From Candidatus Pacearchaeota archaeon (lineage in GTDB: Archaea; Nanobdellota; Nanobdellia; Pacearchaeales; GW2011-AR1), in the NCBI GenBank assembly GCA_018303945.1, contig JAGVXD010000006.1:1-37057 (forward strand): a DNA stretch of 37,057 nucleotides, given 5' to 3'. Under the pieces are notes generated by a model. It searched no databases. It saw only the letters and a program-made list of their open reading frames with translations, and was not told where the DNA came from. Every line of letters starts with the position of its first letter. The first letter of the stretch is position 1. The position numbers and the translations under genes are program-made. This document shows, piece after piece, positions 27,797 to 35,643 of this stretch.

Positions 27797-28016
27797 AAAA
27801 AGTCCTTGCGTATACCTTGGCTTAAACCTCAAGGACTTTTTGCTAAGTCCTTGATGGCACTCAAGAATCTTTGATTCTTGATGAGACGAGGTTTGTTCTG
27901 GACTTTTGGATGCAGAAAAAACGCAGAGGTTTTTCTGAATAGAAAATCCGAAGGATTTTCTTGTGCTCGAAGTGTTCCACGCACTAAAGTGTGTGGTTTA
28001 TCAGACACTTCGACAT
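27797..28016. repeat. Array of about five adjacent hairpins, including copy B of the dispersed element (27941-28016)
   Basis: AAAAAGTCCTTG/CAAGGACTTTTT (27797-27841), CAAGAATC-TTT-GATTCTTG, AGAAAAA..TTTTTCT, AGAAAATCC-GAA-GGATTTTCT, TCGAAGTGT..ACACTTCGA with internal CCACGCAC..GTGTGTGG. Confidence 0.75.
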
Positions 28017-28040
28017 GAAAAAGTCTTGTCGACGATAGAG

Positions 28041-28130
28041 GGTGTTTAAGCTGTTTAAACAGCTGTTTGTTTTTGATTTTATGGTGTTTAACTATTTATT
28101 TTTAGTGTTTAGGGGTGTTTGAAGAGTGTA
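28041..28130. promoter_or_regulatory. Operator-like cluster: GTGTTT/CTGTTT repeats and overlapping palindromes upstream of the coiled-coil/wHTH gene
   Basis: GTGTTT at 28042, 28084, 28105, 28115; palindromes AGCTGTTTAAACAGCT (28049-28064) and AAACAGCTGTTT (28057-28068). Confidence 0.65.
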
Positions 28131-28206
28131 AAATGCTTATAGTCACACTTGGCTTATTAAGCCTTATAAACGCAATATTTAAATAGTCTGGCGTTGGTAT
28201 AGTTGT

Positions 28207-28851
28207 ATGTTTGAGTGGCTTTTTGGTGGAAAGGTGAGAAAGCTTGAAGACCAGACTAAAATTGGTTTCTCTGCTGTAAAAAAAGATATGGAGGTGGTTG
28301 GAAAATGGATTAAACACCTTGATGGACAAGATAAACAGCTGTTTGATTCTCTGCAGGAAATAAAACAAGAATTATCGACGATCAGAGATGAAGTGGAAAG
28401 TTTGAGAGAGGGTGTTGGAATTATCTCAAACACCTCGAAAGACAAACAGCTGTTTGAAAAAACAGGTGTTTATGGCAAACAAACAGCTGTTGAAGTTGTT
28501 GAAAAAGGTGTTCAAACAGGTGTTCAAACAGGCAGTTTTTATGAAATTTTCAAAAATTTATCTTTGAATGAAAGAGCATTATTATTTACTTTAATGAATA
28601 GCGAAATGAAGCTAAGTTATGAAGATTTGGCTCTGCTTTTAGGAAAAGAGAGATCTACGGTAAGAGGACAAATTAATGCTATAAAACAGAAAAGTGAGGG
28701 GCTAATTGAAGAAATTACCGAGAAAAATGGTAAAAAAAGAGTATATGTGCCCTTGGAAATTAAGGAAAAGCTAGCAAAATATGCGAAAGTGAGAGTTGTA
28801 AAAAGAAAGAAAGGTTCGGTTAACACGAAGATAGGAGAAAATAATGAATAG
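28207..28851 (+). CDS. Coiled-coil + winged-helix DNA-binding protein with repeat-rich linker
   Basis: N-terminal coiled coil (KQLFDSLQEIKQELSTIRDEVESLREG), linker with GVQTGVQTG, C-terminal wHTH (SLNERALLFTLMNSEMKLSYEDLALLLGKERSTVRGQINAIKQK); TATA ATTTAAATA near 28179. Confidence 0.75.
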   Translation: MFEWLFGGKVRKLEDQTKIGFSAVKKDMEVVGKWIKHLDGQDKQLFDSLQEIKQELSTIRDEVESLREGVGIISNTSKDKQLFEKTGVYGKQTAVEVVEKGVQTGVQTGSFYEIFKNLSLNERALLFTLMNSEMKLSYEDLALLLGKERSTVRGQINAIKQKSEGLIEEITEKNGKKRVYVPLEIKEKLAKYAKVRVVKRKKGSVNTKIGENNE

Positions 28852-29101
28852 TCGCTTACAAATATACTTAAAGAAAATGAAAAGTGAGAGTCCAGAGATT
28901 AGATTTTTCATGAGAAGTGGAGTAAAAAATAGAGAAAGTGAGTGGAAAGAACATTTTTGGAGACAGGTAATAAAAATGGAGCAGAAAGTGAGAGCCAGAT
29001 ACAGCTTAGAAAGTGTATTTTTAAATGAAAATTCAACAAAAAATGAGGGAATATTGGGTAGAAAATCAATGTTTCTGAAAAACTGGGAAAATAGTGAGTG
29101 A
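28844..29101 (+). CDS. Small basic hypothetical protein
   Basis: 85-aa ORF overlapping the upstream wHTH gene by 8 nt; no domain recognised. Confidence 0.45.
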   Translation: MNSRLQIYLKKMKSESPEIRFFMRSGVKNRESEWKEHFWRQVIKMEQKVRARYSLESVFLNENSTKNEGILGRKSMFLKNWENSE

Positions 29102-29183
29102 TTTAAACGAACTTTAATGAGAAGAGAAATAATGAAAAGTTTAGCTGTAGATATGTGAATTACTTATTCGGTGAGCGGTATAA

Positions 29184-29873
29184 CTAAATCTCGCGCAAAG
29201 CTATCAGAGTTTGAAGTGAGGCCATTTTCTTAAGTTCTAGGGGGATAGAAAGAATAACTTTTTTATTGTTCTCCTTAATTTTTGTTAATGGAACTCCTTT
29301 TCGCATGATTTTAAGTGCGTAATCGCGAATTGAACTTTCAGAAAGCTTAAGTTTGGTGGAAATAAGAGAGTAATCAACGATAAGCCCTTCTTCTTCAAGC
29401 TGATAAATGGTCGCAAAAACAAGCATTTCTTGAGAAGTTAGCTTCTTAAATTGCCGACGAAGATCTTTCTTTAAGTCGTCGAGAGAATTAAGGACTTCTG
29501 AAACTTGCTTTAAAGATGGTGGTGATGTAATTGAGGCTTGAAAGGGGGATTTTGTGTTTGAGATTATGTGTCTGTCTGTCTGTTGGTTTGTCTGTCTGTC
29601 TGTTGGAACCCCCCTATTTCCTGTGGAGATATCTGAAATTGGGCTTTTTACGGCTTCTAGAGGCATATTATAAAGTTCGTTTAAATTATCTGTTGGAATT
29701 GAGTGCCTGTTTGTTTGTTGGAGAGAATCTTGTGTTGGAATATGTGTTGGAATATGTGTTGGATTTAAAATTTGTTTTAATTCTATTAGTTCGGAAGATA
29801 TTGCCTCTAACTCCTCCTTTAAATCTGATATGTCTTGCTTTACTTTGGAAAAGGCCTCTTTTACAGGATCCAT
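29184..29873 (-). CDS. Coiled-coil + winged-helix DNA-binding protein (paralogous architecture to 28207-28851)
   Basis: MDPVKEAFSKVKQDISDLKEELEAISSELIELKQIL coiled coil; linker PTHIPTHIPTQ...VPTDRQTNQQTDRH; C-terminal wHTH KLTSQEMLVFATIYQLEEEGLIVDYSLISTKLKLSESSIRDYALKIMRKG. Start at 29873 chosen from TATA-like TTATAA near 29897. Confidence 0.75.
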   Translation of the reverse strand: MDPVKEAFSKVKQDISDLKEELEAISSELIELKQILNPTHIPTHIPTQDSLQQTNRHSIPTDNLNELYNMPLEAVKSPISDISTGNRGVPTDRQTNQQTDRHIISNTKSPFQASITSPPSLKQVSEVLNSLDDLKKDLRRQFKKLTSQEMLVFATIYQLEEEGLIVDYSLISTKLKLSESSIRDYALKIMRKGVPLTKIKENNKKVILSIPLELKKMASLQTLIALREI

Positions 29874-29907
29874 GTAGATTATAGAGTTGGGGAAGTTATA
29901 AAGATTA

Positions 29908-30192
29908 TTATGTTTGGGTGTTCTTTTGTAGTTTAGCGTATGCAGAATATGCTTCATCGGTAAGACGCCAACGGCGTCTTCGTAAGTAGTTTATGCCTTG
30001 TGGATTTTTTACCACTTCAGTTATTAACTTGTTGGACTTTATCTCCTCAAGAAGTGAACGTGTGAACTCTTCATCGCGCGCTATTTCCTTTGCTATTTCA
30101 AATGTAAATTTAAGTTCTGGAGAAACTGAATAAAGATAATGTAAAATCTGTTCAGTTATCTTGTCTTTTTTAGATTGTGAAAGGCGAGGCAT
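29908..30192 (-). CDS. Small winged-helix protein
   Basis: KKDKITEQILHYLYSVSPELKFTFEIAKEIARDEEFTRSLLEEIKSNKLI...RRRRWRLTDEA. Confidence 0.6.
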   Translation of the reverse strand: MPRLSQSKKDKITEQILHYLYSVSPELKFTFEIAKEIARDEEFTRSLLEEIKSNKLITEVVKNPQGINYLRRRRWRLTDEAYSAYAKLQKNTQT

Positions 30193-30295
30193 GTTAGTAA
30201 ATAGAATAAAGAGTTATTAAATTTATTTGGCTTGATTTGAAATGTATATCTTCAATTATAGATTTGTTTAAAAAGAAAGGTTTATATTCTAAAAC

Positions 30296-30691
30296 ATGGA
30301 TAAACATATGAATAAATTAGCTCGCTCGACATTGGAAAGAGGATTTATGTATATAGGACAAATGAGTGAGTATCATTGTAAAAATAATGTGGGATGTCTT
30401 ATTACAAATGTTTCATGTGTTAATAATGGGTTGTCTGAATTTTATAGTGTTAGTACAAGAGTGCCAAGTAAAAAGGGGTTGGAAATGGGATTGGGGGGAG
30501 CAATAACAGTTTATTTGACTAGAGTCCTTAGGCATGTAGTTAACTTAATTGAAAATAATCCTGATAAAAAGCGTATAATTAATTGGGATAATGGGCTGAA
30601 AGCCCATATGTATGTTGTTGAAGAATTGAAGAATGGAAGAAAAGTAACTGATGAGTCTTTGGCTGAACAGCTTTGGGGTCGGAGAACTTAA
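30296..30691 (+). CDS. Hypothetical protein
   Basis: 131-aa ORF, no recognised domain. Confidence 0.5.
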   Translation: MDKHMNKLARSTLERGFMYIGQMSEYHCKNNVGCLITNVSCVNNGLSEFYSVSTRVPSKKGLEMGLGGAITVYLTRVLRHVVNLIENNPDKKRIINWDNGLKAHMYVVEELKNGRKVTDESLAEQLWGRRT

Positions 30692-30758
30692 AAATTACTA
30701 CTTATTTTTGGGACTTTTCAGATAGAAGATTTAAATAGTAAAAACAAATGGGGATTAT

Positions 30759-31169
30759 ATGAATACTTTAAAATATATGGTGAATGGTATGGGGGGAGCT
30801 GGAGTGTTTGCACTTGGAGCAATATTTTATGATTCATGCAATTCTAAACTTTCGGATGTGAGAATTAACTTAATGGAAGAAGCAAAGAGATATCGTTCTT
30901 CTCCTATTTCTGTTGAATATGATAAAGTTGTTGCAGACATGAAAAAATATGATATTACGCCTCAACAATTGAAAGAACTTGCAGCAAAGCTAGAAGATAA
31001 TAATAATCTTAATGTGATAAGAATGATTCCCAAATCTCAAGAGGCTGTGATAACCCAATTGGATGAAAGTTTTGATAGAATTATATTCCCAGCTATGGGG
31101 ATTGGGGCGGTTTTGGGTATTGGTGTAACTGGTTTAATGAGAATGAGAGAAAAGAAGTTGCAAAGTTGA
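30759..31169 (+). CDS. Hypothetical membrane protein with N- and C-terminal hydrophobic segments
   Basis: GGAGVFALGAIFYD and AMGIGAVLGIGVTGLMRM. Confidence 0.55.
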   Translation: MNTLKYMVNGMGGAGVFALGAIFYDSCNSKLSDVRINLMEEAKRYRSSPISVEYDKVVADMKKYDITPQQLKELAAKLEDNNNLNVIRMIPKSQEAVITQLDESFDRIIFPAMGIGAVLGIGVTGLMRMREKKLQS

Positions 31170-31236
31170 ATCTATTTAGTTTAATATTGTGTTCTGGCGG
31201 TAGGTTTATATATCTTGATGGAAAGAGTTTAGTACT

Positions 31237-33843
31237 TTGTTTTTCTTTTTAATCATGATGAACATAAATTACATAGAACAATCAAGCAATGAGGATACTC
31301 GCGAGCTGCTGCACCCTTTGGTTAGGGAATGGTTTTTTGGAAGATTTAAAGACTTTTCTTTGACACAGCTATACACTGTCAAGCCTATTTGGGAGAGAAA
31401 AAATATACTTATCTGTGCTCCGACTGGTGGGACAAAAACATTAAGTGCTTTTCTTGGTATATTGAATTATATTGTTGGGCTTGCGGTAAAGGGGGAACTG
31501 GAAGAGAAGATGTATGCGGTTTATGTAAGTCCATTGAAAGCACTTTCTAACGACATTTTCGTCAATCTTATTCAGCCCTTGAAAGAAATTACGGAGTTGG
31601 CTGATAAAAAGGGGTTGAAAATGCAAGAAATAAGAGTGGGCTTGAGAACGGGAGACACAGAAGTTAAAGAAAGAGTAAAGCAGGCTAGAAAGTCGCCACA
31701 TATTTTTGTCACGACGCCCGAAAGCCTTGCAATTGTACTTGTAACGCCTAAATTTGTTGAAAAAATATCTGCTTTGGAGTTTATTGTTGTTGATGAGATA
31801 CACGCAATGACCAATAAAAGAGGAGTTTTTTTAAGTCTCGCCCTTGAGCATTTGTGTTCTATAAGTCTAATTGAACCTGTGCGGATAGGTTTGAGCGCCA
31901 CTATTTCGCCTTTGGAAGAAATTGCACATTTTCTTGTAGGAAAAGGAAGAGAGTGTCTAATTGCAGATGTAAAATTGCTGAAAAAAATTGAGATTGAACT
32001 GGATTATCCTGGAGAGAGTATATTAGAATCTGAAAATATGTCGAGCCAGAGAAGACTTTACCATTTGCTGGATGAAATGATAAGCAGTCACAAAACGACT
32101 TTGATATTTACAAATACCAGGAACGCGACTGAAAGAATTATACATCATCTTGACTTGCACTTCCCTGGAAAGTATATGGGGATAATTGGAGCTCATCATA
32201 GCTCAATGAGCAAAGATAAAAGATTTGAAATTGAAGACAGACTGCGTAAGGGAGAACTGAAAGTTGTTGTGAGCAGTACAAGTCTTGAGCTGGGTATAGA
32301 CATTGGAAGCATTGACTTGGTAGTCATGTTAAGAAGCCCAAAAAGTGTTTCCCGTGCGCTTCAAAGAGTTGGAAGAGCAGGGCACAAACTCCATGAAAAC
32401 CCAAGAGGGAGATTTATTGTTTTAGACAGGGATGATATGGTAGAGTGTGCGGTCCTGATGAAAGAGATGATTGAGAAGAAGATTGACAGAGCTGAAATTC
32501 CTAAAAATGCCTTAGATGTTTTAGCACAGCATATATTTGGAATGGCTATAAGTAAGATTTGGGATGTAAATGAGATGCTGAATACTATTAGGAAGAGCTA
32601 TTGCTATGAAAATCTTACCCGTGAAGACTTTTTGGATGTGGTCAGCTATTTAGCTGGAGATTATGCTTTAGAGTATAGACATGTTTATGCAAAAATATGG
32701 TATGATGCAGAAAAAAAGCAAATTGGGAAAAAAGGAAAGCTTGCAAGAGTTATTTATATGACTAATATTGGCACTATTCCTGAAGAAGGTTTTATATCGG
32801 TTGTCATTGGAGAGAAAGAAGGCAAGGGAAATGAAGTTGGAAAGATTGATGAAGGATTTTTAGAGAGAATGAAAAGAGGAGATATATTTGTTTTGGGGGG
32901 CCATAAGTATCAGTTTCTATATACTAGGGGAATGAAAGCGTATGTAAGGGCAAACGTATCAAAAAATCCGACTATTCCTTCGTGGTTTAGCGAAATGCTG
33001 CCATTGAGTTTTGATCTTGCTTGTGGAATAGGCAGATTCAGAAAATTGGTGAAAGAAAGATTGGGAGATGAGAATAAATGCGTTAAATTTATACAAGAAT
33101 ATCTATATTGTAAGGAAAATATTGCTAAGGAAATATACGAATACTGTAAAGAGCAGAATGATTTCTCGTTAATGCCTGATGAGGGGATGATTGTTGTGGA
33201 GAAATTTAGAGAAGAAAAGGAATTTTTAGTCTTTCATAGTATGTATGGGAGAAGAGTAAATGACGCCCTGGCCAGAGCTTATGCCTATGCTGCAGCAGAG
33301 CTGCGCTACCGAGATGTGGAGATGGGGATAAGCGACCATGGTTTTTTCATTGCGGCTGAAAATTTGGATGAAAACAAAATTATGCCTTATGTAAATTCAA
33401 AAAATATAAGGATTATATTAAAAGAAGCTATTGAAAAAACAGATGTACTTAAAAGAAGATTCAGACATTGTGCCTCAAGAAGCTTGATGATTTTAAGAAG
33501 CTACAAGGGGATGTCTAGGAGTGTTGGGAGACAGCAAGTACACTCTGAATTCATTATAAGCGCAGTAAAGAAAGTCAGCAACGAATTTCCTATCCTGCGT
33601 GAAGCAAGAAGAGAAGTTTTTGAAGATTTAATGGATATAAAAAATGCGGAAGAAGTTCTGCGATGGATTGAACAGGGAAAGGTGAAAATGAAGAGCGTTA
33701 AGACCCCTATTGTCTCTCCGTTTGGAGTAAGCCTGATGATGCAAGGAAGAAGTGATTTAATAAAAATGGAGGACAAGGCTTCATTCTTAGAGAGGATGCA
33801 TGAATTGCATTTGAAGGTAATTAAAAGCAAGACGGCTAGTTAA
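31237..33843 (+). CDS. lhr: Lhr-type superfamily 2 helicase
   Basis: APTGGTKTLSAF (Walker A, variant), VSPLKALSND, TTPESLAIVL, VVDEIHAM, GLSATISP, SSTSLELGIDIGSIDLVV, LQRVGRAGH. Confidence 0.9.
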   Translation: MFFFLIMMNINYIEQSSNEDTRELLHPLVREWFFGRFKDFSLTQLYTVKPIWERKNILICAPTGGTKTLSAFLGILNYIVGLAVKGELEEKMYAVYVSPLKALSNDIFVNLIQPLKEITELADKKGLKMQEIRVGLRTGDTEVKERVKQARKSPHIFVTTPESLAIVLVTPKFVEKISALEFIVVDEIHAMTNKRGVFLSLALEHLCSISLIEPVRIGLSATISPLEEIAHFLVGKGRECLIADVKLLKKIEIELDYPGESILESENMSSQRRLYHLLDEMISSHKTTLIFTNTRNATERIIHHLDLHFPGKYMGIIGAHHSSMSKDKRFEIEDRLRKGELKVVVSSTSLELGIDIGSIDLVVMLRSPKSVSRALQRVGRAGHKLHENPRGRFIVLDRDDMVECAVLMKEMIEKKIDRAEIPKNALDVLAQHIFGMAISKIWDVNEMLNTIRKSYCYENLTREDFLDVVSYLAGDYALEYRHVYAKIWYDAEKKQIGKKGKLARVIYMTNIGTIPEEGFISVVIGEKEGKGNEVGKIDEGFLERMKRGDIFVLGGHKYQFLYTRGMKAYVRANVSKNPTIPSWFSEMLPLSFDLACGIGRFRKLVKERLGDENKCVKFIQEYLYCKENIAKEIYEYCKEQNDFSLMPDEGMIVVEKFREEKEFLVFHSMYGRRVNDALARAYAYAAAELRYRDVEMGISDHGFFIAAENLDENKIMPYVNSKNIRIILKEAIEKTDVLKRRFRHCASRSLMILRSYKGMSRSVGRQQVHSEFIISAVKKVSNEFPILREARREVFEDLMDIKNAEEVLRWIEQGKVKMKSVKTPIVSPFGVSLMMQGRSDLIKMEDKASFLERMHELHLKVIKSKTAS

Positions 33844-33863
33844 GATAAGATATAAATAATAAT

Positions 33864-34391
33864 ATGGCGAAAATAGGATACTTGGGACCGAGAACTAACA
33901 GTGAAAAATGTGTGGAAATTTATGCTCTGGATAGAGATGAGAGATTTCCATACTCTAGAATTGAAGAGGTTTTTGAAGCGTTAAGAGAAGGAAAAGTTTC
34001 GCATATAGTTGTGCCTGTAAGAAACTCTATAAGAGGATATATAAATAATCATTTGGATATGATTAGAGAGAAAAATCTGGTTAAAATTAAGGAAATAACT
34101 ATTCCTATATCACATTCCATAGGTTGTTTTGGAGAAAAGAGAGATTTAATTATTTCTCATCCTCAAGCCATTATGCAATGTGAATATTACCTAAAAGAAC
34201 ATTTTCCAAATGCCGGGAGAATGCCCGCCTCTAGTACAGACGAAGGGGCGAGGAAAGTTGCAGAGAGAAAGGGGGGAATAGCAATTGCAAACAGAGAGAC
34301 TTTGATGTATCATGGACTTGCCGTGTTAAAAGAAGATATAGTCCGTGATAATTATAGTATTTTTTGGGTGTTAAAAAATGGTAGATATTGA
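33864..34391 (+). CDS. Prephenate dehydratase (PDT)-domain-like protein, probably divergent at the active site
   Basis: KIGYLGPRTNSEKC...HIVVPVRNSIRGYIN...LIISHPQAIMQCEYYL...GGIAIANRETLMYHGLAVLKEDIVRDNYSIFWVL. Confidence 0.75.
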   Translation: MAKIGYLGPRTNSEKCVEIYALDRDERFPYSRIEEVFEALREGKVSHIVVPVRNSIRGYINNHLDMIREKNLVKIKEITIPISHSIGCFGEKRDLIISHPQAIMQCEYYLKEHFPNAGRMPASSTDEGARKVAERKGGIAIANRETLMYHGLAVLKEDIVRDNYSIFWVLKNGRY

Positions 34392-35088
34392 ATATATGGG
34401 GAAGTGTTTGCTGATAAGGCAGATGGAGAAGAATACGATTGTTGTTGGAGACTTACATCTGGGATATGAAGAAGCTCTTAACAAGGCAGGAATATTTGTA
34501 TCAAGAAAGATGTTTGTCGAGATGATAGAATACTTTGATAAATTTTTTGACAGAGTTGGAAAAGTAGAAGAAATTGTTTTGTTAGGGGATGTTAAGCATG
34601 ATTTTGGAAGTATATTGAGGCAGGAATGGGAAGATACTCTAAATTTAGTTAAATATTTCAAACAGAAGAGTAAAAAAGTAATAATAATTAAGGGAAATCA
34701 TGATAAAATTGTGGAGCCATTGGCAAAAAAAGGAGATGTGAAAGTTGTGGATTATTATATAGATGGGGAGATTTGCTTTATACATGGTGAGAGAGATTTT
34801 GAAGAAATACATAATAAAAAAATAAAATATTGGATTCTTGGACACGGACACCCTGCAGTTGTGCTGAAGGATGGGGTGAAAGAAGAAAAATATAAATGCT
34901 TTTTGTCTGGAAAATATGAAGGAAAGGAAATTGTGATTGTGCCGAGCTTTATAGAGCATAACGAAGGGAGCGACCCGAGAGAACACGATTTAGGATTAGC
35001 CTGGAATTTCCAGCTAGAAAAATTTAAAGTTAGAGTTATAGGAGAAAACTTGCAAGTTTTTGAGTTTGGAAACTTAAGAAAATTATGA
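34378..35088 (+). CDS. ICC-like metallophosphoesterase (COG1407-like)
   Basis: VVGDLHLGYE, LLGDVKHDFG, KGNHDK, FIHGERD, LGHGHPAV; overlaps the PDT-like gene by 14 nt. Confidence 0.88.
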   Translation: MVDIEYMGKCLLIRQMEKNTIVVGDLHLGYEEALNKAGIFVSRKMFVEMIEYFDKFFDRVGKVEEIVLLGDVKHDFGSILRQEWEDTLNLVKYFKQKSKKVIIIKGNHDKIVEPLAKKGDVKVVDYYIDGEICFIHGERDFEEIHNKKIKYWILGHGHPAVVLKDGVKEEKYKCFLSGKYEGKEIVIVPSFIEHNEGSDPREHDLGLAWNFQLEKFKVRVIGENLQVFEFGNLRKL

Positions 35089-35529
35089 TTGGGATTTTTC
35101 TTCTTTGGGCTGAAGCTTCACAAGAGGAAATGGAATATGTGGTGGTAAATTGAGCTGCTCTTCAAGATCTAAGGCCTTTGCAGAACATTTCTTGAGAATA
35201 AAGTTTAACAATGGCACTCTCACGGGAGCAGGAATTTCTTTCTTCTTCCATGATTTTAAAAGGTCCTTCACTTCATCTTTTGTAGCTGAAAGAAGAATAT
35301 TCCCTTCAAAAACAACCTCTCCATTTTTCTCTCCTTTTTTATCTGGCGTGGTGGAATAACTTATTCCGAACTTAAAGTTTATTTTTACGGCTTCTGCTTC
35401 TTTGAGCAGGGGCATTTCCTCCTTATTGACTTCTGTGAACTCTATATCTGTATTTATTGAAGAGTTTGACTTAAAAGAAAGAGAGCGTTCTGCAGCGATT
35501 TTTGTAAATGTACATCCTATTACTTGCAT
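35083..35529 (-). CDS. Hypothetical protein, possibly SecB-like fold
   Basis: C-terminal pattern VPLLNFILKKCSAKALDLEEQLNLPPHIPFPLVKL resembles SecB-like proteins; weak evidence. Confidence 0.45.
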   Translation of the reverse strand: MQVIGCTFTKIAAERSLSFKSNSSINTDIEFTEVNKEEMPLLKEAEAVKINFKFGISYSTTPDKKGEKNGEVVFEGNILLSATKDEVKDLLKSWKKKEIPAPVRVPLLNFILKKCSAKALDLEEQLNLPPHIPFPLVKLQPKEEKSQS

Positions 35530-35643
35530 GTTATTAAGTGTGTGGGGGTGTTTTTAAAATTATGTATAATCTGAGCTGTAAAGTAAGCGGGAGTTATTAT
35601 TAACTTTAAGTTAAAAAACGAAACATATTTTATTTGAATTAAA

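Noticed and set aside
28102-28445. Two 88-aa minus ORFs
   Set aside because: Antisense to the wHTH gene and its operator region; no start context
29531-29884. 117-aa plus ORF with CLSVGLSVCLLE repeats
   Set aside because: Antisense shadow of the repeat-rich linker of the minus-strand wHTH gene
24458-30295. CRISPR array or cas genes in the repeat-rich region
   Set aside because: Repeats are irregularly spaced, differ in type and no cas-like proteins are present
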